Made by a program: the position numbers and the translations under genes. Of a stretch of DNA of 64,000 bases, positions 31,878 through 44,200 are shown one piece after another. Origin of the DNA: Calonectria ilicicola (lineage: Eukaryota; Ascomycota; Sordariomycetes; Hypocreales; Nectriaceae); NCBI GenBank assembly GCA_020809705.1, contig CP085827.1:434001-498000 (forward strand), read 5' to 3'. Under the pieces are notes generated by a model that was not told the DNA's origin, did no database searches, and saw nothing but the letters and a program-made list of their open reading frames with translations. Positions within the stretch are counted from its first letter, which is position 1, and each line of letters starts with the position of its first letter.

Positions 31878-34800
31878 ATGGCTTCATCATTATCTGCTTT
31901 ATTTGAAAGATTACGTGGTCAAGCTCCAGGCAGCACACTTGCCAGTCTTGGGTTGAGAACACATAATAATGTTTTTAATGAAGCGCACTCAAATGCAGGT
32001 TCAGATGCAGTAACATCTCGTGTTGCCACCCAATCGACAATACCAAGTCATATTCAACAAACCAACACTGTACACCCCTTATCTAGTGGGCCATCTTCTA
32101 TTATTACATCTAGTACTTTACCAATAGATCTAGCACTCGGATAAATACCCATAGTTGATTTATCAGAAGATCCAGGGAACAATGGGAAACACTTGTCTAC
32201 TACCGACAATACCGATGTTGATGATGCACAAGCAGAGGCATTTAAAGCCTGGCTACGTCAGCCGCCACCAACAGATGTACCTCGTAGGCCAAGAGGTAGG
32301 CCAAGAGGTTCTCGTAACAAGAGACAAGTGATTTACCAGGAACATGAAGCGATTTCAAGCCGGAGTGACGCGACAAGCAGTGGAGTGCAGGGAGTTGAAG
32401 CTTGGATAGGACGACCACTACCAATGGGTTCAATATTAGCATAAGTACACTAGAGTTTAAGAAGTATGAATGCGAATTCTGGTCGAAAACGAAAATTGGC
32501 CGAGCAAGAAGGTAGCCAAATACAGCAAGATGAAGCTACCGCGACCCAAGTTGACACCGTTGATTACCAGGCATTAGCGGCTGGGACGTGGATAGGTCGA
32601 GCACCTCCAACGATTAGTCCACCATCGCCACAGTCGAGAGGATCGCCTCGGACGTCTCGAGCTCTTAGACGAAAGGAATTTCGCGACAAGAGATTGGAGG
32701 CAAGGAGGGAAATTCAACAATAAAGGCCATTAGTTGCTGCCAAGTCTAATTAATTTTCCGAGAACATTGGGTTGCGGCAACGGGAACTTGCACCAGTCCA
32801 ATTTCCTAGATCTATATTGCCAAACCCCACACAGGCTACAGTGGGTTTTGAAGGGGACCAAAATCATCCTCATGATGGATTGGTTATGAGAGAGTGTATG
32901 AGCAGGGTAAAGTTTCTAACACAGGGCCAGCTGGCCAATAAGAGGCGGAGGGTCAAGCAAGAAAACCCAGTAGGTGGCAATTTACAGCGTATACCACAGG
33001 AAATTTTACCTACACCTATTCCTACCACTAAAACTTCCAATTCACATGCATTTCCTTTAGATATACATCGATAAGATAATAGAACTCGTGGCAGGCAAAA
33101 TCAACGCATAAGGCAAACCCGACAACAGGCTCGGTAGTTAGCGAATGGTGACTTTGATAAGCAGGTTCAAGCATTGGACGCTTCTATCAAATATTTGGAA
33201 GATGAATTCAGAGAGAAGGAGAGGTTATCATACACTAAAGCTTAGTGTAAACCTGTTCCTCATGAAAGAAATATATCCACTACCATGGACTTCTACCAAG
33301 CATTCCACAATATCAATACTCTCCCTATACATACATACATGATATACTATCAGAAGATCAGCATTCTAAGCATAGAAGAACTCAGCTGGGCGGAATGGGT
33401 AGACAATTCTGCAAAGTATAGATATCGCACATATTCTTGTCTGGATTGCTTTCCTTTTGGTAAACCTATCTTAGCATGCGAGGCTTGTGCAAAAACTATA
33501 CGCGATGGTAACATGACGCGTAGCGGTTATTTGCATCAAGCACTTGGTTGTGAGCATATGTATCCGGATGCTCTTAAAGGTTTAACATTGGTAGAGGAGA
33601 AGCTAATAAGGTTAAATACTCATTTTGGCTTTATTACAAGAATCAAAGTGACGAAAAGCACCAAACAAGGCACAGCATATACAAGACACATCAAAGGTCA
33701 CATAACAGTATTTCCAAATAACATCCAAGATTTAGCTACTACAGTATTACCACATCAGCTATTACAGTCCTTGGAAGATATTCACATATCCTGGCATAGG
33801 ACAGAGAAGCCAGCTCCTACTAACTTGTCCAAATTATTCTTAGTCCATTGAGAAGTTGTGAAACGTGCGTTGTTATGGTTAAAAGAGTTCAATCCCCACT
33901 ATAGAGATATTGTGATCGATACAAATGAGCTAGACAGTTGAGGTAAGCCAGCACATAGTGTTCCAAGCCAGATCTATGACAGAATTGAGAGGAATGAGCC
34001 ATCTGCGTGGGAGCAAATGCGTACAGCACACATTGTATCCCCAGAAGAGCGTGGAATGGAAAACAACGGATCTCAGTCGCTCGAAGAGATTGTTGATAGG
34101 CTGGGCAGGCCTCATGATGAGAATGACATCACTTATAATGAGGATCCTCTGCTTTATAATCAACGCAGTCGAGAAGAGCTAGAGTATGAAGGTATAGGAA
34201 GCTTTCTCAACAAGATCCTTGCAACTAGTATGTTTCCTTTGGATACAGCGCCGCGAGCAACAGATTCCGACAGACTCCAATTTACTATTAAAACCATTAG
34301 GCGTAGCCAAGATCCAAACCTCAAGCCATATATTCATATTTCAAGAGGCAGCAAGTATACAAATACTAATAATCTTTAGCATTTTAAAAAACCTTTCCAA
34401 CATTATTCCCATATAGGTTTGGTGGACCACAATGCAAGGAGGAGATACAATCAGATCTTTGGAAAAATTGTTTCCAGTCTGCTAGTGGTATCCACAGAAA
34501 CAATTTTGGGGCTGATACAGATGCACCTTTTCCAATACGAAACCTCGGACTCCGCCCGTGGATAAAGAAAATAATACAACGGCATGGTAGTCGCTTTGCT
34601 AACCATCAAGCTTTTACATTCTTAGTGTTCAATATCGAGGTCCGGTGTAAGAATAAAGAAGTAAGCATACTGAGCGTGCATCGAGATGATTTTCCCGAGG
34701 TTAAAAGGATCATTCAATCACTAACATCTAAGAGATTAGCTAAAGCGCAGAAGGAATTAGAGGCCAGGAGAAGCACCGAAGACGCGGATATAAAAAGACT

Positions 34801-35341
34801 TCTTCGATACATATCCTATTTTGGCTACAAGCAATCCATGTCACAGGAATCACGGCTAGCTATACGCAAGAAGATCAAATCACTTATTATCAGACATAGT
34901 ATCCCGGCAATATAGTATACACTGAACCCCAATGATATCACAAATCCGGTAAAACTACATCTAGCTGCACATCGAAAGGAAGATAAAGATAATACAGAAA
35001 CAACCCTACTCCGGGCTCTTCACAATCGGTATGAAAGAGTCAAGTTAGCCATAACAGACCCGATCAGCTCTGCAATATTCTTTTATCATGAAGTCCAATT
35101 ATTTTTTGAACATTATATTAAAGTGGGTGAGGAGTCAGTCTTTAGCCAGATTGGACAGTATTTTAGTACTATCAAGACTAATGAACATGGCGCTCTTCAT
35201 CTTCACAGGTTATTATGGCTTAAGGGGAATTTAGAACTTGGCAATTTTATTGGCGCTTCTCATAAAAATGGCGAAGATGATGAGAATTTAGCAAGGGACA
35301 GAGAGGCAATATTGAAATATGTTGATTCTGTTTTTAGTGAG

Positions 35342-35409
35342 GTAAGTATTTCCATTAATCTATCAAGATTATAAGAAGCTGATATATATTGGCATTTTTT
35401 TTTATTTAG
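35342..35409 (+). other. Intron in Rep-helicase copy 2, absent from copy 1
   Basis: Copy 2 reads VFSE, then a 68-bp insert GTAAGT..ATTTAG, then DLDES. Copy 1 reads VFTEDLDAS without interruption at 24.7 kb. Perfect donor and acceptor, with a pyrimidine-rich end. Confidence 0.8.
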
Positions 35410-36521
35410 GATCTAGATGAATCTATCGCTTTTAGTGACAAGAGCACGACTAGAGTTGTTTATAATAGTATATCCCATCTTATAACAAGTCCTAAGCGTC
35501 TCTCCCAACAATTCAAAAATGAAGCCAACTTCTACGCTGGCCGGGTTCAGATATATATTTACACAGCAACATATATTAAATATTCTTATAACAATAAAGA
35601 GGGCAAAAAGCCTACTTGCAGGTTCTATGCGCCTTGGAAGCTGTTCAAGAAGAGCGAGTTTGGGGCAGATGGTATCCTTCGCCTGCGACGTTCACATCCG
35701 ATGATCAATCGCTGGAATCGGTCAATGGCAGTTGGACTCAGACACAATCATAATATCTCATTTATAGGAACATAGAGCAAAACAATAGCGCTGGTATACT
35801 ACTTGACAAACTACGCTACGAAGATCCAAGATCCAATCTAGAAGAGAGTGGCTATAGCAGCAGAGCTATTCCCAAATATCAGCACAACCAGCGCTATTGG
35901 GCTACACAATACAGCAGCAAATTATAATGTTAAGGGAAATTTGAATCGACAGTATCTGATGAGAATAGCAAATAGAATATTCACTAAGCGTCCATTATCA
36001 CAAGTGGAGGTCATTGCGCATTTTCTAGATTTACCAAGCAAATTCTCAAGTACCGAGCAATAGTCATATATAAATATAACAATTTTATACTAAGCAATAA
36101 TACGGCATTAGCAGTATCTCCGGCAATATGGCAACATTTCGGGCGGCGACAATAACCACACTAGTAAAGAGACAGGCCACAGCGCCCATAGCAATAGGAA
36201 CGAAGTTAGCACTAAGCCTAGCGCTGAAACAGTCCTAGTGGGCAGTAGCGGGAAAAGGTTACCGTATGTTAAGGCCTATCATTATTGCGGAGAAGTTCTC
36301 CGAGCTTTGTGCTTCTATGATTATGTGTCACTTGTTCAGATAAAGAAAAAGCAGGATTTCTCTTGCAAGGAATTGGTACTGATAGATTTTGAAGAAAGTT
36401 GGCGCTTGGGAAGGGGATGGGTACAAGCTCTTAGGCCTACAGGGAAGTATGTAGTGCCATGCATCAACAGCTATCTTGACATGGACTTTGAGATTGATTC
36501 AAATCTAGAAAGATATTGAAG

Positions 36522-36587
36522 GTAATAAATATATGTTTGGATAGGCTTATTTAAGAAACTAAAAATGTATGCTAATATGTATATTAG
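36522..36587 (+). other. Second intron in Rep-helicase copy 2, absent from copy 1
   Basis: 66-bp GTAATA..TATTAG segment with GCTAAT as a likely branch site. It splits text that in copy 1 is uninterrupted at about 25.87 kb (QSAVQHLALFVPWE against AVV then YLALFVPWE). The downstream frame is kept when it is removed. Confidence 0.7.
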
Positions 36588-39300
36588 AGCGGTAGTATAG
36601 TATCTTGCCCTTTTTGTGCCCTGGGAGGACTTTCTTACAGCAACATCTGGCGACATTAATGATATCTGGGAACAACGCAGGCGGAGACTTCCCAGACGAC
36701 TGCAAACTATCGCCAGCAACATTTAACTTTTGAAGAGATCAGCTGAAGATGCGCGTCGAGATGCAAAACAATGGGCTGCTGCGGGAGATGACAGTGTTTT
36801 GGATGATATCGATGCCTTGGGGTTTGATATTTAAGATCCTATGGGCCTATTGACTGTATATTGTTTGGATTGAGTTGGACAGTTGAGTAGATTTATCGAG
36901 ACAGTACGAGGCGCCATAGCTCCCAACCAGGTGACCGCTAGTTCGCAACCTTTAGCCAATCTGCTAGATCAGCTCCTTGAAGCCCAGGCAGATATCACTG
37001 ATTTATTAGATGATGTTGAGGCTATTGCTCCTACGGAGACCACCGAGCAGTACCACCCAAGCTTAATACTTAGTGTTGAGTTACTAATATAAAGCTAACT
37101 GAAGAGAATTAAGAAGGAGTAAGATAATTTAGATAAGAACATTGTGCAGATAATCTAAGATTCCAATAAGATCTAGATGGTGTAGAATATAGGTGTGAGC
37201 ACTGAAGCATCTTTGAATTATACTTTTTCTGGTGCAGGAGAAGATGTTACGGAGATACCGGAAAGAACCCCTTGGAACCCTCAGGGGCCAAGTATCAGGG
37301 TTGCTTATGGACCATCAACCACTTTCCTGCATGCTGGCAGAGAGATCTCGAGGAGATTTACCCTGAATGAGAGGCAAGAGATCGCCTTTCTCCTTGTATG
37401 CTGTTACCTTGATATGATTCCCGAAGAGGATGATGACAATGATGACTTCGATACCAGCAGTATTGAGAATGATGATGCTACACAGTTATTTGAGTTCCTG
37501 GGCGGGGAGGGTGGCATAGGCAAATCTCGGGTAATCGAGGCATTAGCAGAATTGTTTATGAGTAAAGACATGTTACATAGACTGCTCATGACAGTAACTT
37601 CGGGAGTAGCTGCAGCATGGATCAATGGTGTGACGATTCACTCCGCTTGTGGGATGAATATGAACTTATCCGGTAGAAATGCTGAGGATAGAACTACTAT
37701 AATCTTTGTAAATAAGAAGGTTCAGGAGAGGTGGAGAAAAAAGTGGCTGCTTATTATTAATAAGGTTAGTATGCTAGGTCTTTAAACCCTTTGCGATATC
37801 AATAAGCGACTTTATGCCTATTGAGGATTAAGTAAAGACTTTAGCGGTATCCTGGTAGTATTACTATCGGGAGATTTCCACCAATTTCGCCCAGTGAATA
37901 ATAAATCACTGTTAATATTACGCTCTGTTCTCAGTATTCCAGATGAATTGATGGCGCATAAAATCTGGGCTCGGTTTACGACTGTTATTATGTTAATTGA
38001 GCAAGTCTGTGCATCCGGGGATCCTGAGTTGCGGCGGTTGCTGACTCGCATCCGACAGGGAAAGCAGGATCAATCCGACATAGACCTTCTTAATCGCCGG
38101 TGCTTCAAAGAAGGCCGAGCTATACCATGGGAGAGGGGCATTATAGTTATTATACCACTTAACAGCATAAGGTGGTCTCTGAACATGGATGCGATTTTGG
38201 CCTTCCAAAGACAGCATCAGAAGCCTGTCCGGATATTTCTGCCTCAGCATCGTTAGGGGAAACCTAGCACACTGCCTGTAACAGAGGAAGAGGCTACCCT
38301 AATGGCTAGCGCGGGAGATAATAGCAAGATCTACGTGCCGTCTACCTTCATGTTTGTACCCAGCATGCCTGTTGTGGTCACAAAGAATGTAAACCCAGGG
38401 CTGAAACTTGTAAATGGTGCTAGATATACTACACTAGAGGTTATACCGGATACAAAACTATTCCCAGGCCATCAATTAACGCCGGATATTATTCTACACT
38501 TTGGTCCACCTGCCGGCCTTATCCTTTCATCTAAATCAACTCAGGGCTTTGCATTTAAGAATATGCCACCAGATACAATTCTGCTCACACCAACAAGCGA
38601 GTCAATACCAATCGAAGAAAGTAAAAGGAAGTCTAAGAAGAGGCCCTGGCAAAAGCATAACGTGAGCCGGCGAGGGCTTTCTTGTACTGCCGCATTTGCA
38701 TATACCGATTATAAAATATAAGGCGAGACATTGCTTGAGATTGTGTTGGAACTACGAGGGAGAGTGACAAAGATATATCCTACAACTGGGAACCTCGAGC
38801 TAGCAAAGTGCGATCTGTATAGCCTATATGTGCAACTATTGAGGTGTAAATCTCTTGATGGTATTATGTTGCTGTCGAAGGTGCGGGAGGAGGATATTCT
38901 TGATAATTACATTCCCCTCGAAATGTTGGATGGAGAGGCCCAGTTGGAGAAGCTCTGTGAGATTATATTGAACGAAGCTCAATCATTATTATTAAATCTA
39001 TTTATATAATACAAATAGTATAAAGTATATCTTCAAATATTAAAAGCTCATTATATCACTTAATTAATAAAGCCTCTATTTCTCTCTACATCAACATAGC
39101 TAAACCATATCCTGGTTTTCAATAGCCCTCAGCGGCTACCAGCAGCTAGTATCTTGTCCAATAGAATTAAGTATAAAAATAGAATTAAACAAAAACTTAT
39201 AAAATATCTCACCATCCAATGAAAATAATAAAAGTCGGCATTTTCTTAACCCAAAGTCCAAGCAAAGAGGAAGAAAATGAACCTTGGAGGGCAGATTTTT

Positions 39301-39463
39301 TAGGTTAATCCGGTCCAGTAGGAGGTCATGAACTGCTTACTAATCAGGTAATTATTAGTCCACCAATCGGAAGGCCAGCGACAGGGATCAGGGATGTAAG
39401 TGTTCGTTTTTTTGAGTGTAGATTTTTGGCAGGATTAAGACCATCTTTCGTGACCGAAAGACA
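39301..39463 (+). repeat. Terminal repeat C with hairpin, right end of copy 2
   Basis: Ordered blocks GGTTAATCCGG, GCTTACTAATC, CGACAGGGATCA, GGGATGTA and GAGTGTAGATTTTT, ending in the hairpin TCTTTCG-TGAC-CGAAAGA at 39444-39461. It is close to an exact inverted partner of repeat A at 16541-16705. Confidence 0.75.
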
Positions 39464-39989
39464 CTCTCGTTCCTCGAGCATAATTTATTTGTTAAATGTA
39501 AATTTTGGAGTTTTATTATTTATGCTTGGATTGTATTAAAAAAAGAAAAAAATCTATCCCTTTCTATAGTTCTCTTTTAGAAAGTATATGAAATTTATAA
39601 GGTTTACTAAGACTGGCTTTTAAGAGTATTATTGTTTTTAAAAAAAAAAAAAACTAGTATTATCTTAAGAAATTCTAACTTGTAAATAATAATTAAGTTA
39701 ATTACTATTAAATTAGTTTAATTGGCTATTATTTTAATCCTTAAAGAAAAGAGAAAATATATTTATAGTAACCATATATAAACATATTTGCTAGATAAAT
39801 TAGCTATCCTTTTAGTATTATGTAAATAAATATATTAATAATGATCATACTTTATTTAATATTACCTAGCACAACTGCTCTAGTTAGACCTCGCTATCTA
39901 ATATTTCCTATGGTATTTTATTTCCTACTATATCCTTTAATCTAACTTTAAACAGCAATATAATTCCATCTAGAGATTTGCAACACAAT
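39464..39989. other. Transition into the A/T-rich block
   Basis: Composition drops abruptly after the Helitron end. A poly(A) run lies at about 39640-39652. No ORF and no recognisable repeat. Confidence 0.5.
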
Positions 39990-40388
39990 TGTTATGACCC
40001 AGACACCTAAAGGCGGTGACCACAGGCAGAACCCCAACCAATCATAACAAGACTACCCTAGACCCACATAACCAACTAATAAAGGTAAAATCAAACAGCC
40101 CCCGTTCAACATCACCGAAGATCATAGCAAACATTATCGAACTAACTCCATTCAACCATTATAATAACAGAACCTTAAATATAGTAATATATAGATAGAT
40201 TAGATCCTACTATAAGAAAAGAAACTAATTAATTTTTAATATAATTTGATTACCTTAATTATAATTAACTATTACCTAATATAATACTTCTATTACTTTA
40301 TTTACTATAATACACCTAATTATCCTATTAATAATAAATCTTTTATTTTAATTAATTTATTAAATTAAGAATTAATTAGATTATTATA
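39990..40388 (+). repeat. 5' LTR of Gypsy element 1
   Basis: Starts TGTTATGACCC and ends at the decayed form of ACCGTTACA. It aligns over its length with 46630-47028 and with the LTRs of elements 2 and 3. The left part keeps G/C bases while the right part is almost all A/T. Confidence 0.85.
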
Positions 40389-41160
40389 TATTAAAAGCTT
40401 TTATTTAATTAATTATTTATATTAATAATTAAGTAATAATAATATTTAAAAAGAATCTTATTATTATTACTTCTTTTAATAATATTAAATTAATTATAGA
40501 ATTATAGTAGATTAAGAAGAAACTTATAAATATATAAATATAATTTAAAGTAGAAAAAGCTAGAACTACTATAATTAAAGGAAATAAGGGTAAAGATATT
40601 AATAAAATTCTAAGACCCCCAATCCCAGAGCCTTTTTTAGAAAAAGCTACCAATATAGTCCCCTTTCTTACCTAAATAAAAGAATACTTCCGCTTTTTTC
40701 TAATATAACTTATAACCCCTGAAGCTTAGGTATTATATACTAAAACCCTCCTTTAAGAGGATGTAGGAGTATGGTTTAAACCTATTATAAGAGACTATCT
40801 GGAAAATAAGAATAATACTAATTAAAATAAAGAAATCTAAGAGATCTTTAAAGATTAGGAATATTTTGAAATTACTATTAAAGATAATTTTAGTATAATT
40901 AATATAAAATAATAAGCTATAAATTAATTATATAAATTTAAATAAATAAAATCTTATAACTAATATTCAGCTAAGTTTAAGAGGATTATAGCACAAACAG
41001 CCTAAAATAACAATGCACTAATAGAACTCTATTATAAAGGCCTAAAGAGCAAAATTAAGAATAAAATCTATAAAGAAGATTAACTAAAGAAACTCTTAAA
41101 ATATATTAAAAATGCTATTAAGATTAATGAAAGATAATTTAATTAATATAAAGAATATAC

Positions 41161-41295
41161 TGTAACGGCTGTGCTGTTGACCGCTGTACCATAGGGCAAA
41201 AGATTGGTCAATAACTGCTATTGCGGCAATTATCGCAGCACCTAACAGCACCTAAGAGCCCTGTAAGCCCTGTGCCCGCAGGCCAGGTCATAACA
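41161..41295. mobile_element. 135-bp GC-rich insertion with LTR-like ends inside element 1
   Basis: A sharply GC-richer island begins TGTAACGG and ends CATAACA, the same termini as the surrounding LTR family read in reverse. It is flanked by the direct repeat TATAC (41156-41160 and 41296-41300). Element 2 has the uninterrupted site at about 52610 (GAATATACCTAAGATAA). It is best read as a solo short LTR or a tiny non-autonomous LTR-related element that inserted after, or escaped, RIP. Confidence 0.85.
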
Positions 41296-44200
41296 TATAC
41301 TTAAGATAATAAAAACCTATATATCCTAAATAAAGAAAAAACCTAAAATAAGCAACAAAGTACTACACATAGGACTTATTTAGAATTAATAGAATTTAAT
41401 ACTATCTAAGATTATAATAAAAGTAAGATTATTTATTTTAATTATAGAAAGAAAGGATATAAATCCTTTAAATGCTGCTTCTTAAAAATAGGAAATTAGT
41501 TTAAACCTATATTAGAAGGATAGAAATAACTTAATATTATAAAAACTTAATGAACCTTAGTATTAAAGAGGAAAGGAGATATTATAGGAAAAGTTATTCT
41601 TACTATTATTAAGAAATATAAACCAATTACTATAATTAAGTAATATATAGAAAACTATAAGTTATACAAGGTAAAACTTACCCTATAATAAGAAATCAAT
41701 AAAACTATCTAGAAAGTATAGTCAACCTAATAAAAAAGCTAGTCCTACCTTTCTCATAAATAGTTAAAATAAGCTAAAAAGATAAAAATCCTTACATCTA
41801 TCCTAAATATATATACTAATAAAGCATTAATATAGTAGGATATTTGTACTTATAATAAAAATGGAAATAGAAAATAGATAATTAATATTAAAAGAATAAC
41901 CTAATAAGTTAGGGAACCTTTATAAGATAGAGATAAAGTCTTCCTATTTATATAAAGCAAATAGCAACTAGGAAACTATAATCCCTAATCTATCTAATAT
42001 AAGAAGGATAATCCTAGATTAAATATAATATATAAAAAATATAAAAATATTTTATAAATAAGCTATTATAATTATAACTACCTTTAATATATAAAGTAAA
42101 AATAATATATAATATATTTCTTTATTAAAGTAAAAGATATAATTATTTATTATACTTATAAAAAATATTTTAATTAATATAAAATAATAAGAAGAAACCT
42201 CTACTACTAGTTTACTATATTAGAACTAAGTAAGCCTAAGTTCCTTAATTATAATAAGCTACCTTAAAATAAATATTAAGATTCTAAATATAATATCTAT
42301 ATAATAAATAAAATAATAGCCTAGTACTAAACTAAATTAAAAAATAAATAAAGCCTCTTATAAAAGAGTAATAGAAGTAGCTAGAGCAATAATCCCTAAA
42401 GTTACTAAAAGAACTTCTTAAAAAGCTCTATATTTTATAACTACAGAGTAACCTTAATAATAATTAGAAATAGAAGTAAGAATTAAAAGGAAATAATATA
42501 ATATTATAGTAAATAATAAAGTTAAGTAAAATTATATAAATCCTTAAATAATTAATAAACTTTAATTACTATAGATAATAAAAGTTAATTTATATAAAAT
42601 TATTAATATAAAAAGAATACCCTTTAGATATAATAATAATATTATAAATAAGAAGATTAATTATTTAAAAGTCTTTATTAAAAAAAGAATTAAAAAATAA
42701 CCTTTAATATTATTAATATCAGATAATACAACCTAATTTTAAAGTACCTATAATTATACTAATATAATCTTAATATCTATTAATATACTAGCTAGGTGTA
42801 AATACTTAAGAAGTATAATATAGCTAGTGATATTTCTATAAAATATAATAAAAGATCTTAAACTCCTAGCCTTAATTAAGTAAAAGATATAAGTAAAGGA
42901 GAATCTTTATTATTTAAAAAATAAAATATAAATATAAAAATAATTAAAAAAAATAAAGATAATAAACAATTATCTATTTTAAAATATAATTCTAATAAAT
43001 TAATAAAAGCCTTAAAGAAATAAAAACTAAAGTAGAAATAAATAGATTATATAATATACTCTTATAGTACTAAATCTATAAAAAACTTTTTATAAAAGAA
43101 CTAGATATTAGACTACTTAAGTTCAGCTAATAAGATTATAAAATCATCTTTAAAAATAGATCTAATACCTAATTTTACCTTATTTATAATCTTAATTAAA
43201 TTAAACTTAATATTTTAAAGGAATATATTTAAGATATATTTAAAAAAGGATATATTTATATTTTAAACTCTAAAGTTAATTACCCTATTATATTTATATC
43301 TAAGAAAAATAAAAAACTATACCTTATTATAAACTACTAATAACTTAATAATATTATTATTAAAGATTATACTTCATTATTATTAATTAATAAAATAAAA
43401 AATTACCTTTATAAAGCTAATATCTTTACTATATTAAACCTTAAAAGAATATATAATCTTATTTATATTAAAGAAAGATATAAATAAAAAACCACTTTCT
43501 AAACTAAGTTTAGATTATTTAAATACCTAATTATACCTTTTAGACTTATAAACATATTAATATCATTCTAATAAATAATAATTAATATATTATAAGAATA
43601 CTTAAATATCTTTATTATCTACTACCTAAATAATATTCTTATCTTCTTCAAAAATAAAAAAAATATAAAGAATATATCTATAAGATCTTAAAAGCCCTTT
43701 AAAATACCAAACTCCTAATTAAATTAAAAAAAGTAAGTTCTATATTTAAGAAGTAGAATTTCTAGAATATATTATCTACCTTAATAAAATTCATATAAAT
43801 CTAAAGAAAGTTATTATAATAAAAGATTAAAAAGAACCTATTAATATAAAGGAAATATAAGCCTTCCTTAGGTTTATTAATTATTATTAAAGATTTATTA
43901 AAGGATTTAATAAAATCATCTTAAATATAATAAAACTAATTAAGAAAGGAATTATCTTTTAATAAAAAAATAAAATATAATAATTATTTAAAGTTATAAA
44001 AAATATTATTTTAAAAGAACCTATCCTTATAATATTCAATCCTAATAAACCCATAGAGCTAGAAACCAATACATTAGACTTTATCCTAGAGGCCTAGATT
44101 GGATAATAAGATAAATAAAAAAATCTATATTCTATAGTATTCTACTTATATAAATTATATAGCCTTAAGCTAAATTACTTTATTTATAATAAAGAATTTT

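Larger units (their letters stand above)
31878..39009 (+). pseudogene. Helitron Rep-helicase, copy 2, heavily broken, with two introns
   Basis: Start MASSLSALFERLRGQAPG at 31878, homologous to copy 1. The next section has AT-hook-like RRPRGRPRGSRNKR (about 32.28 kb) and two GxWIGR(A/P)(P/L)P-type repeats instead of zinc ribbons. DUF6570-like region 33.27-33.84 kb (IKGHITVFPNNIQ); Rep domain from about 34.4 kb with HLH at 35198-35206 and YYLTNY near 35.8 kb; helicase from 37.48 kb, where Walker A reads GGEGGIGKS and Walker B reads LLIINKVSML, so the Asp-Glu pair became Asn-Lys. Introns 35342-35409 (GTAAGT..TTTAG) and 36522-36587 (GTAATA..TTAG) interrupt text that is continuous in copy 1. Many stops, mostly CAA/CAG to TAA/TAG or TGG to TAG, and a frame change near 34390. 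The C-terminal KSLDGIMLLSKVREEDIL end matches copy 1. Confidence 0.88.
29181..39463 (+). mobile_element. Helitron-type element, copy 2 (boundaries inferred)
   Basis: About 10.3 kb, same gene order as copy 1: leftward accessory gene, divergent spacer, rightward Rep-helicase, terminal repeat with hairpin. Both genes are broken. The proteins of the two copies are clearly homologous but diverged, so this is not a recent tandem duplication. The left boundary is the weakest part of the call, because it lacks the full A-type sequence. Confidence 0.6.

Noticed and set aside
40429..40653. Minus-strand ORF of 74 codons, also seen at 51880-52104 and as a plus-strand ORF at 59674-59916
   Set aside because: All three are antisense to the start of Gag in the three Gypsy elements. 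Repetition reflects element homology, not a gene.
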